From UBA5195 sp034432755 (GTDB lineage Bacteria > Chloroflexota > Anaerolineae > Anaerolineales > Villigracilaceae): a DNA stretch of 64,000 nt. Each line of letters opens with the position of its first letter. The stretch's first letter is position 1. Made by a program: the position numbers and the translations under genes. Shown here piece after piece: positions 25,320 to 34,234 of the stretch. The stretch spans positions 1 to 64,000 of the forward strand of contig DAOUBQ010000056.1 in assembly GCA_034432755.1 (NCBI GenBank). The letters are read 5' to 3'. The notes beneath the pieces are model-generated. The model searched no databases, was not told the DNA's origin, and worked only from the letters and a program-made list of their open reading frames with translations.

Positions 25320-26453
25320 TCAGCCGCGCTCTTGCTGATGATAGTGTAAGAGACCCTGAACAATCCGCCCGGCAGCCTGCCCATCTCCATAAGGATTGGC
25401 AGCCTGCGCCATGCGGGCGTGTTCGGATGGGTTTTCGAGCAGGTTCCTGGCTTCGTGCAGGATGGTTTCGGTTTCCGTGCCGACCAGTTTGACCGTCCCA
25501 GCGGCGATGCCCTCCGGGCGTTCGGTGGCGCCGCGCAAAACCAGCACTGGCACGCCGAAAGCGGGCGCTTCTTCTTGTATCCCGCCTGAGTCGGTGAGAA
25601 TGAGAGTTGCGCGCTTCATTAAGTGTACCATAGGCAGGTAATCCAGTGGGGGAAGCAGCGTGATGTTCGGGATGCCTGCAAGACGCGGGTAGACGGTGTT
25701 TTGCACGTTGGGGTTGAGATGCACCGGGTAGACGATGTGGAGGTCGCCGAAGCCGGTTTCGGCCAGCGATTTTAACGCCGCGCAGATGTTTTCGAGCGGT
25801 TTTCCAAAATTTTCGCGGCGGTGGGCGGTCACCAGTATCAAGCGGCGGTTTCCTATCGTTTGCATAAGCGACTCGACTTCGGCGGGGGCCGGTTTTTCGG
25901 CCACCTGGCGCAGCGCGTCTATCACCGGGTTGCCGGTGACAAGAATGCGCCCGGCGGGGACATTTTCGTTTAACAGGTTTTGTTTCGCCCATTCGGTCGG
26001 GGCGAAATGCAAATCAGCGGCGATTCCGGCTACCATGCGGTTGATTTCTTCGGGGAAGGGCTGGAATTTGTCGCCGGTGCGCAGCCCGGCCTCGACATGC
26101 CCAAATTTGACGCGGTGGTAATAAGCCAGCAGAGCGGTCGCCATGACGGTGGTGGTGTCGCCCTGCGAGAGAATCCAATCGGGTTTAACCTGCCGGATGA
26201 CCGGGTCGAGATATGTAAAAATCGCAGCGGTAATTTCGGCCAGCGATTGATTGGGCTTCATCAGGTCCAGGTCAACATCGGGAACGATGTTGAACAAGTT
26301 CAGCACCTGGTCGAGCATTTCGCGGTGCTGAGCGGTGACGCAGACGATGGATTCGAACCCTGGGGTCTGGCGCAGTTTTTGTACCACCGGGGCCATTTTA
26401 ACGGCCTCGGGGCGGGTGCCGATGACGGAGAGAATGCGGAGGGGGTGAGTCAT
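25320..26453 (-). CDS. wecB: UDP-N-acetylglucosamine 2-epimerase (non-hydrolysing)
   Basis: Cytoplasmic enzyme interconverting UDP-GlcNAc and UDP-ManNAc for surface polysaccharides. The 377-residue length is typical. The N-terminus SVIGTRPEAVKMAPVV, the block TAQHREMLDQVL, QGDTTTVMA, GHVEAGLRT and the C-terminal LTDSGGIQEEAP are all family hallmarks. The start overlaps the stop of the preceding gene as ATGA, so the two are translationally coupled. No UDP-ManNAc dehydrogenase is in the window. Confidence 0.95.
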   Translation of the reverse strand: MTHPLRILSVIGTRPEAVKMAPVVQKLRQTPGFESIVCVTAQHREMLDQVLNLFNIVPDVDLDLMKPNQSLAEITAAIFTYLDPVIRQVKPDWILSQGDTTTVMATALLAYYHRVKFGHVEAGLRTGDKFQPFPEEINRMVAGIAADLHFAPTEWAKQNLLNENVPAGRILVTGNPVIDALRQVAEKPAPAEVESLMQTIGNRRLILVTAHRRENFGKPLENICAALKSLAETGFGDLHIVYPVHLNPNVQNTVYPRLAGIPNITLLPPLDYLPMVHLMKRATLILTDSGGIQEEAPAFGVPVLVLRGATERPEGIAAGTVKLVGTETETILHEARNLLENPSEHARMAQAANPYGDGQAAGRIVQGLLHYHQQERG

Positions 26454-27874
26454 ACAAATTTCAACCGAATCGCCGCAATCGCCACCATGCGAAACAGCAA
26501 CATTCCGTGCCGCCAGCGGTCAATGTTCGTTTCGCCGTAGGTACGTTCCTGATAGCGGATGGGCAGGTCAATGATTTTTAGGTTTTGTTTGGCCGCGCCA
26601 AAAATCAAGTCGTAATCGCCAAACGGGTCGAACTCGCCAAAGTAGGCGCGGTTGGCGGCGATACGCTCGTAATCTTTTTTATAAAGCACTTTCGTGCCGC
26701 ACAGCGTATCCTTGATGGACTGTCCCAGCAGCCACGAGAAGGCCATGCTGAAAAACTTGTTGCCCAGCAGGTTCAAGAAGCGCATGGCCTGTTCCTGCAT
26801 GGGGTACACCAGCCGCACGCCGTTGATAAATTCGCCCTTGCCCGAAACCAGGGCCTCGTAAAAGCGCGGCAGGTCCTCCGGGCGCACGGTCAGGTCGGCG
26901 TCCAGAATCATCAGCACTTCGCCCGAAGCCCGCTCGAAGCCCAGGCGCACCGCGTCGGCCTTGCCTTTGCCGGTTTGTTTGAACAACTTCGCGTCCCATT
27001 CGGGGTGGGCGGCGATGGCTTTTTCGATGGCGGCGTAGGTATCGTCTTTGGAATGCCCCTCGACGAAAATCAATTCGGTGTGGCTGCCCATTTGGGGGAT
27101 TCTCTGGAAGGCGGATTCGATGTTCCCTGACTCATTCCGCGCCGGAATGATAATACTGACTGTGGGCCGCGCCCCTGTTTCGAGGGGCGTTAACCTGGCT
27201 ACATGGATGTTCGTCCACGCCAAAGGGCTGAACGGCCAGACCTTGACCAGTCCCTGATTACACAGTTCGCGCACAAACGGAATCGGCAACGGCAGGAGAA
27301 TTTCGCGCAGGCGGTGAATGACCTCGAACCCGGCCAGGCGCAGCAGGTTTTCGGTATCTTCGGGGGTCAGCCAGTTTTGGGGCAGCAGGCGGGTTGCCAG
27401 CCCCAAATGCCCGGCCAGCGAAAGAAGCGGCTGGTGCAGGCGGCTGTAGGTGTTGAGGATGATGCGGGTATCGGGGCGGCAGAGCGGGCGAATCCCCTCC
27501 AAGATGGCCTGCACATCGTAGACATCGTTGACCAGGTCGGAGAGGATAACGACATCAAAGGTTTCGTTCAGGCTGAGGGCGTGCGCATCCGCCTCAATAA
27601 ATGTCAATTGTGGATGGCGCTGGCGGGCGGCTTTGAGCATCTCCGCCGAAAAGTCAATGCCCACGCCCCGGGCGGGGGAGAGGGCCGCCAGCAGGTCGCC
27701 GCGCCCGCAGCCGAGTTCCAGCACAGATAATCCTGGCGAAACGAGGTGACGGTAGATTTGCCGCAGGCGACGATGATACTCGCGGTTGAAAAAGGTTTCA
27801 GCGGGGCGGGCACGGGCAATTTCGTCCCAATGGGAAATGCGATTTTGCGCATATTTGCTATAAGTTAAAGGCAT
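26450..27874 (-). CDS. Methyltransferase-glycosyltransferase family 2 fusion
   Basis: A 474-residue two-domain cytoplasmic protein. Residues about 1-215 form a class I SAM-dependent methyltransferase (LELGCGRGDLLAAL is motif I; VVILSDLVNDVYDV is the post-II region). Residues about 235-474 form a GT2 (dolichyl-phosphate-mannose/DPMS-like) glycosyltransferase with SIIIPARNESGNIE, VEGHSKDDT, ILDADLTVRPED (DXD-type) and GTKVLYKKD. A fused methyltransferase and GT-A enzyme suggests modification of a lipid-linked or surface glycan. It overlaps wecB by four bases and the MFS gene by 17. The substrate is not predictable. Confidence 0.88.
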   Translation of the reverse strand: MPLTYSKYAQNRISHWDEIARARPAETFFNREYHRRLRQIYRHLVSPGLSVLELGCGRGDLLAALSPARGVGIDFSAEMLKAARQRHPQLTFIEADAHALSLNETFDVVILSDLVNDVYDVQAILEGIRPLCRPDTRIILNTYSRLHQPLLSLAGHLGLATRLLPQNWLTPEDTENLLRLAGFEVIHRLREILLPLPIPFVRELCNQGLVKVWPFSPLAWTNIHVARLTPLETGARPTVSIIIPARNESGNIESAFQRIPQMGSHTELIFVEGHSKDDTYAAIEKAIAAHPEWDAKLFKQTGKGKADAVRLGFERASGEVLMILDADLTVRPEDLPRFYEALVSGKGEFINGVRLVYPMQEQAMRFLNLLGNKFFSMAFSWLLGQSIKDTLCGTKVLYKKDYERIAANRAYFGEFDPFGDYDLIFGAAKQNLKIIDLPIRYQERTYGETNIDRWRHGMLLFRMVAIAAIRLKFV

Positions 27875-29018
27875 TTTTCTTCCTCGAACGTTGCAGTAAA
27901 ACCATTGCAGAAAGCGCCGTCAACAGCGCGAAAACCAGGTTGAGCCACAAGCCCCGGTCAATGCCGAAATAGTCACTGGCAAAGCCAACCAGCCAGGGGC
28001 CGAGCATGCCACCCAGCCCGGCGAAGGTGAATAACAGACCGAGGATAGTGCTGGTGTTCTTGCTCAGCCCATCGCTTGCAGCGGCGGTGATGGCCGGGAA
28101 GACGATGGACAGGAAAAACCCACTGACGGTCAATGCGAAGGCCGGGCCAGAGAGGCCGAGCGCAATGCAGGCGCTAGCCCCAAGCATGGCTGCCAGGATA
28201 GATTTGAGATAGCCGAGCCGTTCGATGACAAAGCTGCCCACGAAACGCCCGGCCATCATTAGCCCGAAATAGAGCGAGAGCGCCCCGGTGCTGGTTTTTA
28301 CGTCCTGGGCGCGAATCTTTTGCAGGTATTCAACCAGCCACGAGGCGAGGCCGATTTCGGCGGCGACATAAGCCACGATGGCCACATACAGCCAGACCAT
28401 GCGCGGAGTGAAGGCTATCCGCCCAATGTTGCGGAAGCCAATTTTATCGCTCTTTGCAGTTTGGACGGATGGATACCGGCTGAAAGCCACAACCGCCAGC
28501 AGGATGCCAATCGGTAGCAAGTCCCAGCGGTACACCGTTCGCCAGGAGTTGTCTGCATCCAGTAAAAGACCCGCGAAAAATGGCGCAGCCATTGACCCCA
28601 TGCCATGCATGACCGACATCAGGCTGAGATAGCGGCCTTTGTCGTTGGGGTGCAACTCGACGATGATGGCGTTGCAGCCCAGTTCGAGCGCGCCCAGGCC
28701 GTAGCCCAGCACGAACATGGACAGGCCAAGCAGGGGCGGGGTCGAAAAGCTGCTGAATCCGCCCACGCCAAGCGCCAGGCTAACCCCGGCCATCAGAAGC
28801 ACTGTTCGCTTGCCGAGCGCGTCGGCAACCAGGCCGGTGGTGAGGGTGGCGGCCATGAAGCCGATATACAGGCCTAACAGGATGGAGCCGCCAACGGTGT
28901 AATCAATGCGCAAATCCTGAAGCAGGTCGGGAAGGACGGCACCTTTCAGGTTATCGGAAAAGCCGAAGACGAAAAAGGCAAAAAAAGCGGTGGTGGTCCA
29001 CAGGAGCGTTTTATTCAT
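27858..29018 (-). CDS. MFS transporter
   Basis: Twelve-helix major facilitator protein of 386 residues. The loop 2-3 signature G-x-x-x-D-x-x-G-K-R is present as GLVADALGKR, and GYGLGALELGCNAIIVEL resembles the fucose/sugar permease (FucP-like) branch. A sugar or sugar-derivative substrate is plausible given the neighbouring esterase, but unproven. It overlaps the esterase gene by four bases (ATGA) and the methyltransferase-glycosyltransferase gene by 17 bases. Confidence 0.85.
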   Translation of the reverse strand: MNKTLLWTTTAFFAFFVFGFSDNLKGAVLPDLLQDLRIDYTVGGSILLGLYIGFMAATLTTGLVADALGKRTVLLMAGVSLALGVGGFSSFSTPPLLGLSMFVLGYGLGALELGCNAIIVELHPNDKGRYLSLMSVMHGMGSMAAPFFAGLLLDADNSWRTVYRWDLLPIGILLAVVAFSRYPSVQTAKSDKIGFRNIGRIAFTPRMVWLYVAIVAYVAAEIGLASWLVEYLQKIRAQDVKTSTGALSLYFGLMMAGRFVGSFVIERLGYLKSILAAMLGASACIALGLSGPAFALTVSGFFLSIVFPAITAAASDGLSKNTSTILGLLFTFAGLGGMLGPWLVGFASDYFGIDRGLWLNLVFALLTALSAMVLLQRSRKKNAFNL

Positions 29019-29986
29019 TGAATGAAGCGCTCGTTGACGAACTTGATTTTTTCGAGATGCTGAACGCTTTGCCCGCCTTCGTGGTTGTTGAAGCGCCAGA
29101 TGCGGATGTCTTTTTTGCTGGCGTAGTGATTGTAGGCTGCAAAAACGGTGGAGGGCGGGCAGATGGTGTCCATGAGGCCCACCGAGAACAGGGCCTCGGC
29201 GTTGGCGCGGGCGGCGAAGTTCATTCCATCGAAGTAAGCCAAAGTCTCGAAGACGGTCTCAATTTTGTCGCGGTGGATTTTGCAGAAGCGGGCAATTTCG
29301 TTGTAGGGGTCGCTATCTACCAATTCGGTGGCGCGGCGATAGTGGCAGAGGAACGGCACATCGGGCATGGCAATAGACACATCGGGGACGAGGCCGGCGG
29401 CGGCCAGGGTGATGCCGCCGCCCTGCGAGCCGCCGGTGACGGCCACGCGGGAGGCATCAACCAGCGGGTGCGAGCGGGCAGCCTCGATGGCGCGCACGGC
29501 GTCGGTGAAGACGCGGCGGTAGTAGTAGGTTTCTGGCTTAAGAATGCCGCGCGTCATGAAGCCGGGGATGTGCGGGTTGCCGCCCTCCAGTTCGGGGTCG
29601 GGGGTATCGCCGCGGCTCCAGGAGGAGCCTTGTCCGCGGGTGTCCATGACGAAGTGAGCGTAGCCGGCAGCAGCCCAGCCTAGCCAGTCGTTGGGTAATC
29701 CACGCCCGCCGCCGTAGCCGATATATTCGACGATGACCGGGAGCGGGGTCTGGGTATTGCGCGGCAGGAGAAACCAGCCTTTAATGGGCTGGCCGCCGAA
29801 GCCGTTGAAGGTCACATCGAAGGCATCTATCAGTTTCAGGCCGCTTTCCACCGGCTCGAAGCGGGCCGCAAGGGGGTGTTGGCGCGCTTCGGAGAGCGTT
29901 TTTTGCCAAAAGGCATCGAAATCGGCGGGTTCGGGGCGTTCGGGTCGGTAGGTTTTGAGTTGGTCGAGGGGCAGGTCGAAGAGCAT
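29015..29986 (-). CDS. Acetylxylan esterase / cephalosporin-C deacetylase family hydrolase
   Basis: Alpha/beta hydrolase of 323 residues in the AXE1 (CE7) family, which deacetylates xylo-oligosaccharides. The N-terminal PADFDAFWQKTLSEAR, the block VIVEYIGYGGGRGLP, the RGQGSSW motif, nucleophile elbow GGSQGG and the C-terminal His in NNHEGGQ match CE7 enzymes. There is no signal peptide, so it acts in the cytoplasm, consistent with deacetylation of imported oligosaccharides through the downstream MFS transporter. AGGAG upstream of the ATG supports the start. It is the first gene of the operon, with a TATGAT box at 30055-30050 as a possible -10. Confidence 0.9.
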   Translation of the reverse strand: MLFDLPLDQLKTYRPERPEPADFDAFWQKTLSEARQHPLAARFEPVESGLKLIDAFDVTFNGFGGQPIKGWFLLPRNTQTPLPVIVEYIGYGGGRGLPNDWLGWAAAGYAHFVMDTRGQGSSWSRGDTPDPELEGGNPHIPGFMTRGILKPETYYYRRVFTDAVRAIEAARSHPLVDASRVAVTGGSQGGGITLAAAGLVPDVSIAMPDVPFLCHYRRATELVDSDPYNEIARFCKIHRDKIETVFETLAYFDGMNFAARANAEALFSVGLMDTICPPSTVFAAYNHYASKKDIRIWRFNNHEGGQSVQHLEKIKFVNERFIQ

Positions 29987-30380
29987 GGGGTTCTCCTGGG
30001 GTAGGGTTGTTTCATCAAAAAAGCGCGCTTTGTTGGTTGAAATTTTTTAATCATACCACTGGTTTTTGTACACATCCCAGCCTGGTTGCTGCGCTCCCAT
30101 GTCATTTTCATTCTCTTGGCGGTCACTTTCTCTCAACAGGATAGACAAGATAACCAGGAGGCTTGCACCTTGCTTTCCTCGCGGCTGATCCTGCAAATCC
30201 TGCCCATTCTGTTTCCATCTTTTACGAAATTAACGGGAGAAAGTCCGACCCCGCAAGATGCCAGATTGTTTCGTGCGAAGTGCGCGAGAATCCCTCGCGG
30301 TGGGGGGTCAAGCCGCGTAGAAAGTCTTCAAGCCTGAGACGTCGGACTGGGTGACGCTGCTGACCTGCGAAGGCGACCCA
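29987..30380. other. Non-coding gap upstream of the esterase gene
   Basis: I see no gene here. The left end holds the esterase promoter region (TATGAT on the minus strand, 30055-30050). The stretch around 30127-30156 carries words of the ACAGGATAGACAAGATAACC repeat type also seen near 3110-3176. The GC-rich part 30230-30370 could be structured (for example GCGAGAATCCCTCGCGG) but matches no RNA family I can recognise. Confidence 0.4.
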
Positions 30381-30418
30381 AAACGTCCCGAAGACTGAAT
30401 GTCTTCGGGACGTTTTTT
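30381..30418. terminator. Bidirectional terminator after nrdJ
   Basis: AAACGTCCCGAAGAC (30381-30395) pairs perfectly with GTCTTCGGGACGTTT (30401-30415) around a five-base loop. It ends 28 bases from the nrdJ stop codon. T-runs flank it on both strands (TTTTTT on plus, TTTTGGG on minus). Confidence 0.8.
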
Positions 30419-30445
30419 AGGCCATTTGTGCTTTGTGGCATTCAA

Positions 30446-33040
30446 TCAGCATTCGCTATACCCACAGGCATAGCACTTGCGGCAACCCTCTTCGTTCACG
30501 ACGGCGGCTTCGCCGCATTCGGGGCAAAGGTCGCCAATTTTCATCATCGGCTGGCTGGCAGGCGCTTCGTGATGTCCATTCCCGCCCGTGCTGGCTGGGG
30601 TTTTGCCGGTTGGGGGCATGACCAGTTCATGGGCGGGCGGTTCGCCTTTGCGGTTGCGCAGGTACTCATCCAGCACCTGCCCCACGCCATCGGGCAGGGA
30701 GCGCACGCGGTGCGGGCCGAAGCCGAGCGAACGCCCGCCGCCGATGCCGCTTAACTGCGTCACCACCTCGCGCAGGCGGTCCACTGGGGCAATGGGCGAG
30801 GCCAAGCGCAAGATGTACGAAATCAGGCGTCCGATGGCCTCCGAAACGGCCGCCGTATCGGACCCGGCCTTGGATGTATTGATGAAGACCTCGAAGGGCT
30901 GCGTCCCGCCGTTTTCGTTGACGGTGACAAAGGCTTTGCCAAGCGGCGTTTCCACTGTGAAGGTGTAGCCGTTCAGGGCGCGCGGGCGCGGTTTTTTGGT
31001 TTCGTGCCAGATGACTTTTTGTTCGGCAGGCACGGGAAGTTGCTTCTGTTCAACAGGCGCTTCCTTCTTGCCAGCGGTGGCGTGCGTCTCCAGCACCACC
31101 TTGTCGCGCGAGCCGGTTACGTAGACGGTGATGCCCTTGGCACCCAGTTCCCAGGCCAGCATGTAGGCGGTCGCCACGTCGGCCTCGCTGGCGCCTTCGG
31201 GGAAATTGATGGTTTTGCTGATTGAGTTATCTACAAAGGCTTGCAGAGCTGCTGCCATGCGGACGTGTTCCTCGGCGGTCACGTCCCCAGCGGTGACGAA
31301 GACCTCGCGGATGTTTTCCGGCACGGCGGCCACGTCCTGGCAGGTGCCGTGCTTCATCACTTCCTCGAAAATCTCCTGGCGCGATTGCGAGTCGATACCG
31401 GCATGTTCGAGGGCCTTCTCGAAGGAGGGTGAGCCGTAGGTCAGTTTCAGGTCTTTGCCGTTGTCGTTGACATGCCGGATGTAGGCCAGCGCAAAGACTG
31501 GCTCGCACCCGTAGCCTTCGCAACCAGCCACGGTCGCTATCGTCCCGGTTGGGGCAACGGTGGTTTGGGCTGCATTGCGGATGCCGTGCTGTTTAATTCC
31601 GCTGACGATGGTTTTCCAATCCACTTTTGGGCGGCCCCAATTGCCCTGGTACGGCGACAAAGGCCGAGGCGGAGCCCAGCGCAGGTTCTTGGGGTCGTAA
31701 ATTGAGCCTTCGATGGCGGGGAAGGCGCCGCGTTCTTTTGCCATTTCAATCGAGGTCTGCATGGCATGGTAGCGCACGAATTCCATGACCTGAGCGGCGA
31801 ATTCCTGGCCTTCAGATGAGCCGTAGCGTACCCCAACATGATACATCAGGTCGGCCAGGCCCATGATGCCCAGACCAATGCGGCGGGCGCGATGGGCGGC
31901 TTCCTTCAGTTGCGGCACCGCCGGGACGTAGGCGTTGGCCTCCACCACATCATCCAGAAAACGGGTAGAAAGCACGATGCTCTGGCGCAGGGTTTCCCAG
32001 TCTACCGTTCCCTCCGGGCCGAGGTGCTGGGCCAGGTTGACCGAGCCGAGGCAGCAGTTTTCATACGGCCCTAACCATTGCTCTCCGCAGGGGTTTGTAC
32101 TTTCGAGCGGGTACAGGTGCGGCACCGGGTTTTGGCGGTTGGCGGCATCGAGGAACAGGACGCCCGGCTCGCCGTTGTGGTGGGCCTGTTTGACAATTTT
32201 GTCGAACAACGCGCGGGCGCGGACGGTTTTATACTTGCGAATCGGGATGCCCTGTTGGCGGGCTTGCTCCAACGTGCCTCGAAAATTGCGGTATTCGGGC
32301 GCGGAGATGTCGGGGAAGACCAAATCCCAATCGGCGTCGTCCCTGACGGCCTGCATGAAGGCGTCGGTGATACCGACCGAGATGTTGAAGTTGGTAATGG
32401 CGTTTTCGTCGGTTTTGCAGGTGATGAATTCTTCCACATCCGGGTGGTCCACGCGCAATACGCCCATATTGGCGCCACGCCTTGTTCCTCCCTGCGCAAT
32501 CTCTCCGAAGGCGTGGTCATAGACCCGCAGGAAACCGACCGGGCCGGTGGCCTGCCCGGCAGACGATTTGACCAGGCCGCCTTTGGGGCGCAGGCGCGAG
32601 AAGGAGAACCCGTTGCCGCCGCCGGTTTGCTGAATCAGCGCGGCATCGCGCAGCGATTGGAAGATGCCGGCCGGGTCGCGCCCCATGTCGTCGGAAATCG
32701 GCAGTACGAAGCAGGCGGCCAGTTGCCCAAGCGGCGTTCCAGCGCCGGTAAACGTGGGAGAGTTGGGGAAGAATTTCTTGCTGGTGAGTAAAATGTAAAA
32801 TTCACGGGCACGCTGTTCTGCGTCGCCGCCCCAGGCTGTCTCCACTTTGGCGACATGCCAGGCAACGCGCCAGAACATCTCTTCTACCGTTTCAACCGGC
32901 TGACCGTCGTCGCCGCGCCGGACGTAGCGGCGAATGAGAACCTGGCGGGCGTTCTCGGTCAGTTCGACTTTCGGCAAGTCCGCCGGGAGAGGTGGGGTGG
33001 GCAAAATACCCGTCTTGGATGATACGGAATTGGCTACCAT
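30446..33040 (-). CDS. nrdJ: Adenosylcobalamin-dependent (class II) ribonucleotide reductase
   Basis: Reduces ribonucleotides to deoxyribonucleotides using a coenzyme B12-generated thiyl radical, with or without oxygen. The 864-residue product from the ATG at 33040 is normal for the NrdJ/vitamin-B12-dependent type. FFPNSPTFTGAGTPLGQLAACFVLP, the SSGQ-type loop, ESTNPCGEQ, and TGTIATVAGCEGYGCEPVF are typical blocks. The C-terminus carries a zinc-ribbon-like cluster (CPECG and CYACGYSEC) that holds the redox Cys pair. CAGGAG before 33040 supports this start over the longer frame to 33145, which would overlap the NrdR stop. It is transcribed with nrdR. No B12 riboswitch is visible upstream of the operon. 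Confidence 0.94.
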   Translation of the reverse strand: MVANSVSSKTGILPTPPLPADLPKVELTENARQVLIRRYVRRGDDGQPVETVEEMFWRVAWHVAKVETAWGGDAEQRAREFYILLTSKKFFPNSPTFTGAGTPLGQLAACFVLPISDDMGRDPAGIFQSLRDAALIQQTGGGNGFSFSRLRPKGGLVKSSAGQATGPVGFLRVYDHAFGEIAQGGTRRGANMGVLRVDHPDVEEFITCKTDENAITNFNISVGITDAFMQAVRDDADWDLVFPDISAPEYRNFRGTLEQARQQGIPIRKYKTVRARALFDKIVKQAHHNGEPGVLFLDAANRQNPVPHLYPLESTNPCGEQWLGPYENCCLGSVNLAQHLGPEGTVDWETLRQSIVLSTRFLDDVVEANAYVPAVPQLKEAAHRARRIGLGIMGLADLMYHVGVRYGSSEGQEFAAQVMEFVRYHAMQTSIEMAKERGAFPAIEGSIYDPKNLRWAPPRPLSPYQGNWGRPKVDWKTIVSGIKQHGIRNAAQTTVAPTGTIATVAGCEGYGCEPVFALAYIRHVNDNGKDLKLTYGSPSFEKALEHAGIDSQSRQEIFEEVMKHGTCQDVAAVPENIREVFVTAGDVTAEEHVRMAAALQAFVDNSISKTINFPEGASEADVATAYMLAWELGAKGITVYVTGSRDKVVLETHATAGKKEAPVEQKQLPVPAEQKVIWHETKKPRPRALNGYTFTVETPLGKAFVTVNENGGTQPFEVFINTSKAGSDTAAVSEAIGRLISYILRLASPIAPVDRLREVVTQLSGIGGGRSLGFGPHRVRSLPDGVGQVLDEYLRNRKGEPPAHELVMPPTGKTPASTGGNGHHEAPASQPMMKIGDLCPECGEAAVVNEEGCRKCYACGYSEC

Positions 33041-33095
33041 AGGATGGCTCCTGTCTATAAAATTTTGGAGGGAAAATGGCTTTGAAAAAAGGGGG

Positions 33096-33545
33096 CTAGC
33101 TTTCGAGCAGATGGTCAATTTCGGTACGCAGGGCGTGCAGGTCATCCAACCGCAGGTAGACGATTGCGTAGCGGATGTAGGCGATATGGTCGAGATTTTT
33201 CAGCCCGTTGATGACCATATCGCCAATCACGCGCGAGGAGACTTCGGCTTTGCCCATCTTTTGCAGTTCTGATTCCACCTGTCCCACCAGGCGTTCAATA
33301 TCTGCCGCGGAGACGGGCCGCTTGGCGCACGAAATACGGATTCCGCGTGAGAGTTTTTCACGGTCAAATTCTTCGCGGGTTCCATCTTGCTTGACAATGA
33401 GCGGTGTCGAGAGGATGGGGCGTTCGTAGGAGCTAAATCGCTGGCCGCACTTCTGGCATTCCCGCCGACGGCGGATACCGCCGTGACTATCGTGGGTGGT
33501 ATCGACGACTCGAGACTCGTCGTTCTGGCAATACGGACAACGCAT
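33096..33545 (-). CDS. nrdR: Transcriptional repressor NrdR
   Basis: ATP/dATP-sensing repressor of ribonucleotide reductase genes. The 149-residue product starts MRCPYCQNDESRVVDT, with a zinc ribbon formed by Cys3, Cys6, Cys31 and Cys34 (CQKCGQRF), followed by an ATP-cone (about residues 46-136). The start at 33545 is preferred over the longer frame because the zinc ribbon begins there and TTGGAG lies six bases upstream. It is the first gene of an operon with nrdJ, 55 bases apart. No NrdR-box pair is obvious in the leader. Confidence 0.95.
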   Translation of the reverse strand: MRCPYCQNDESRVVDTTHDSHGGIRRRRECQKCGQRFSSYERPILSTPLIVKQDGTREEFDREKLSRGIRISCAKRPVSAADIERLVGQVESELQKMGKAEVSSRVIGDMVINGLKNLDHIAYIRYAIVYLRLDDLHALRTEIDHLLES

Positions 33546-33598
33546 AGCTACTCCAATATTAGAACATTTGTTGCCGCCACATCTGGCGACTGGGGATG

Positions 33599-33660
33599 AA
33601 AAACCCCCTACCTGTTGGGGTGTTGCTTGCCATTCTAGCATATTTAGAATATGAGTTCAA
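33599..33660 (-). promoter_or_regulatory. nrdR-nrdJ promoter with a hairpin at the transcript 5' end
   Basis: On the minus strand TTGAAC (33660-33655), a 17-base spacer and TAGAAT (33637-33632) form a good promoter with a start near 33625. The transcript would begin with ACCCC (33621-33617), an eight- to nine-base loop and GGGG, followed by TTTTT. This is a short stem resembling a weak terminator at the very start of the RNA, about 55 bases before the nrdR ATG. Confidence 0.5.
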
Positions 33661-34077
33661 GAGGACTGAGGGGTGATTAATCTTAAAATATCCTGCTTGG
33701 ATGATTGCAAAACCATTGCAGCATGGGAGTCAAAAATCTCCTGATTTTATCCAAAGTCGGGAGACTTCGGACTTTGCATGGGAACTGGCATATACCCGCC
33801 AGCTCGATGGCAACCCCCGCCGGGGACTGGTGAATTTTGCTCGACCTCGACCAAGACGCGCAAGCCGGAAGCGAGTGGGACTTGACCGTCGAACACCAAA
33901 AACAACATGCCAGGCCAGCAAAGGAATTGAGAAACCAACCCAACACACTGTTGGCACAGTCGTTTTTTATCAACCATTAACTTATGAACAATCAAAATTT
34001 AACAATCAAACCGATGAAAGCGCGAATATAATGCTTGCGTTTATTGATATGAAAACGCCTTGTGGCAAACCCTGGCT
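33661..34077. other. Repeat-derived non-coding gap
   Basis: Long frames cross this region on both strands, but their products are compositionally odd (rich in Arg, Pro and Ser) and resemble no family, so I do not call a gene. The sequence carries an inverted pair CCTGATTTTATCCAAAGTCGGGAG near 33739-33762. The word GTCAAAAATCTCC at 33729-33741 also occurs inverted at about 57130. It appears built from dispersed repeats. Confidence 0.45.
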
Positions 34078-34169
34078 GTGTGACTGCGAGGCGGCCAAAA
34101 AGGCCGCCGAAGCAGTCCCCTTGATGTGCGCGGAGGTTGCTTCGCGGCCTGTTGCGGCTCGCAATGACA
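34078..34169. repeat. Dispersed imperfect palindrome (GACTGCGAG ... CTCGCAATGAC type)
   Basis: The ends GTGACTGCGAG and CTCGCAATGAC are inverted copies. Inside are GGCGGCC-AAAAA-GGCCGCC and GAAGCAGTCCC, then GAGGTTGCTTCGCGG. This is the widely distributed repeat type with GTCATTGCGAG ends and GAAGCAATC/GAAGCAGTC blocks found in many bacterial genomes. It lies in the leader of the GAF protein gene, between a TATAAT at 34027-34032 and the ATG. Confidence 0.6.
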
Positions 34170-34234
34170 TCGGAAAGCGAGTTGACCTTGATGATTGCAG
34201 CAGAGCAATATGAAAATATCTTTGGAGAGCCTTA

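Noticed and set aside
30086..30380. Possible structured RNA or riboswitch in the gap before the esterase gene
   Set aside because: GC-rich with some self-complementarity, but no conserved core of a known RNA family could be recognised by eye.
33701..34213. A 170-codon plus-strand frame in the gap before the GAF protein gene
   Set aside because: The product is rich in Arg, Pro and Ser with no family pattern, other frames across the same region are equally open, and the DNA contains dispersed repeats.
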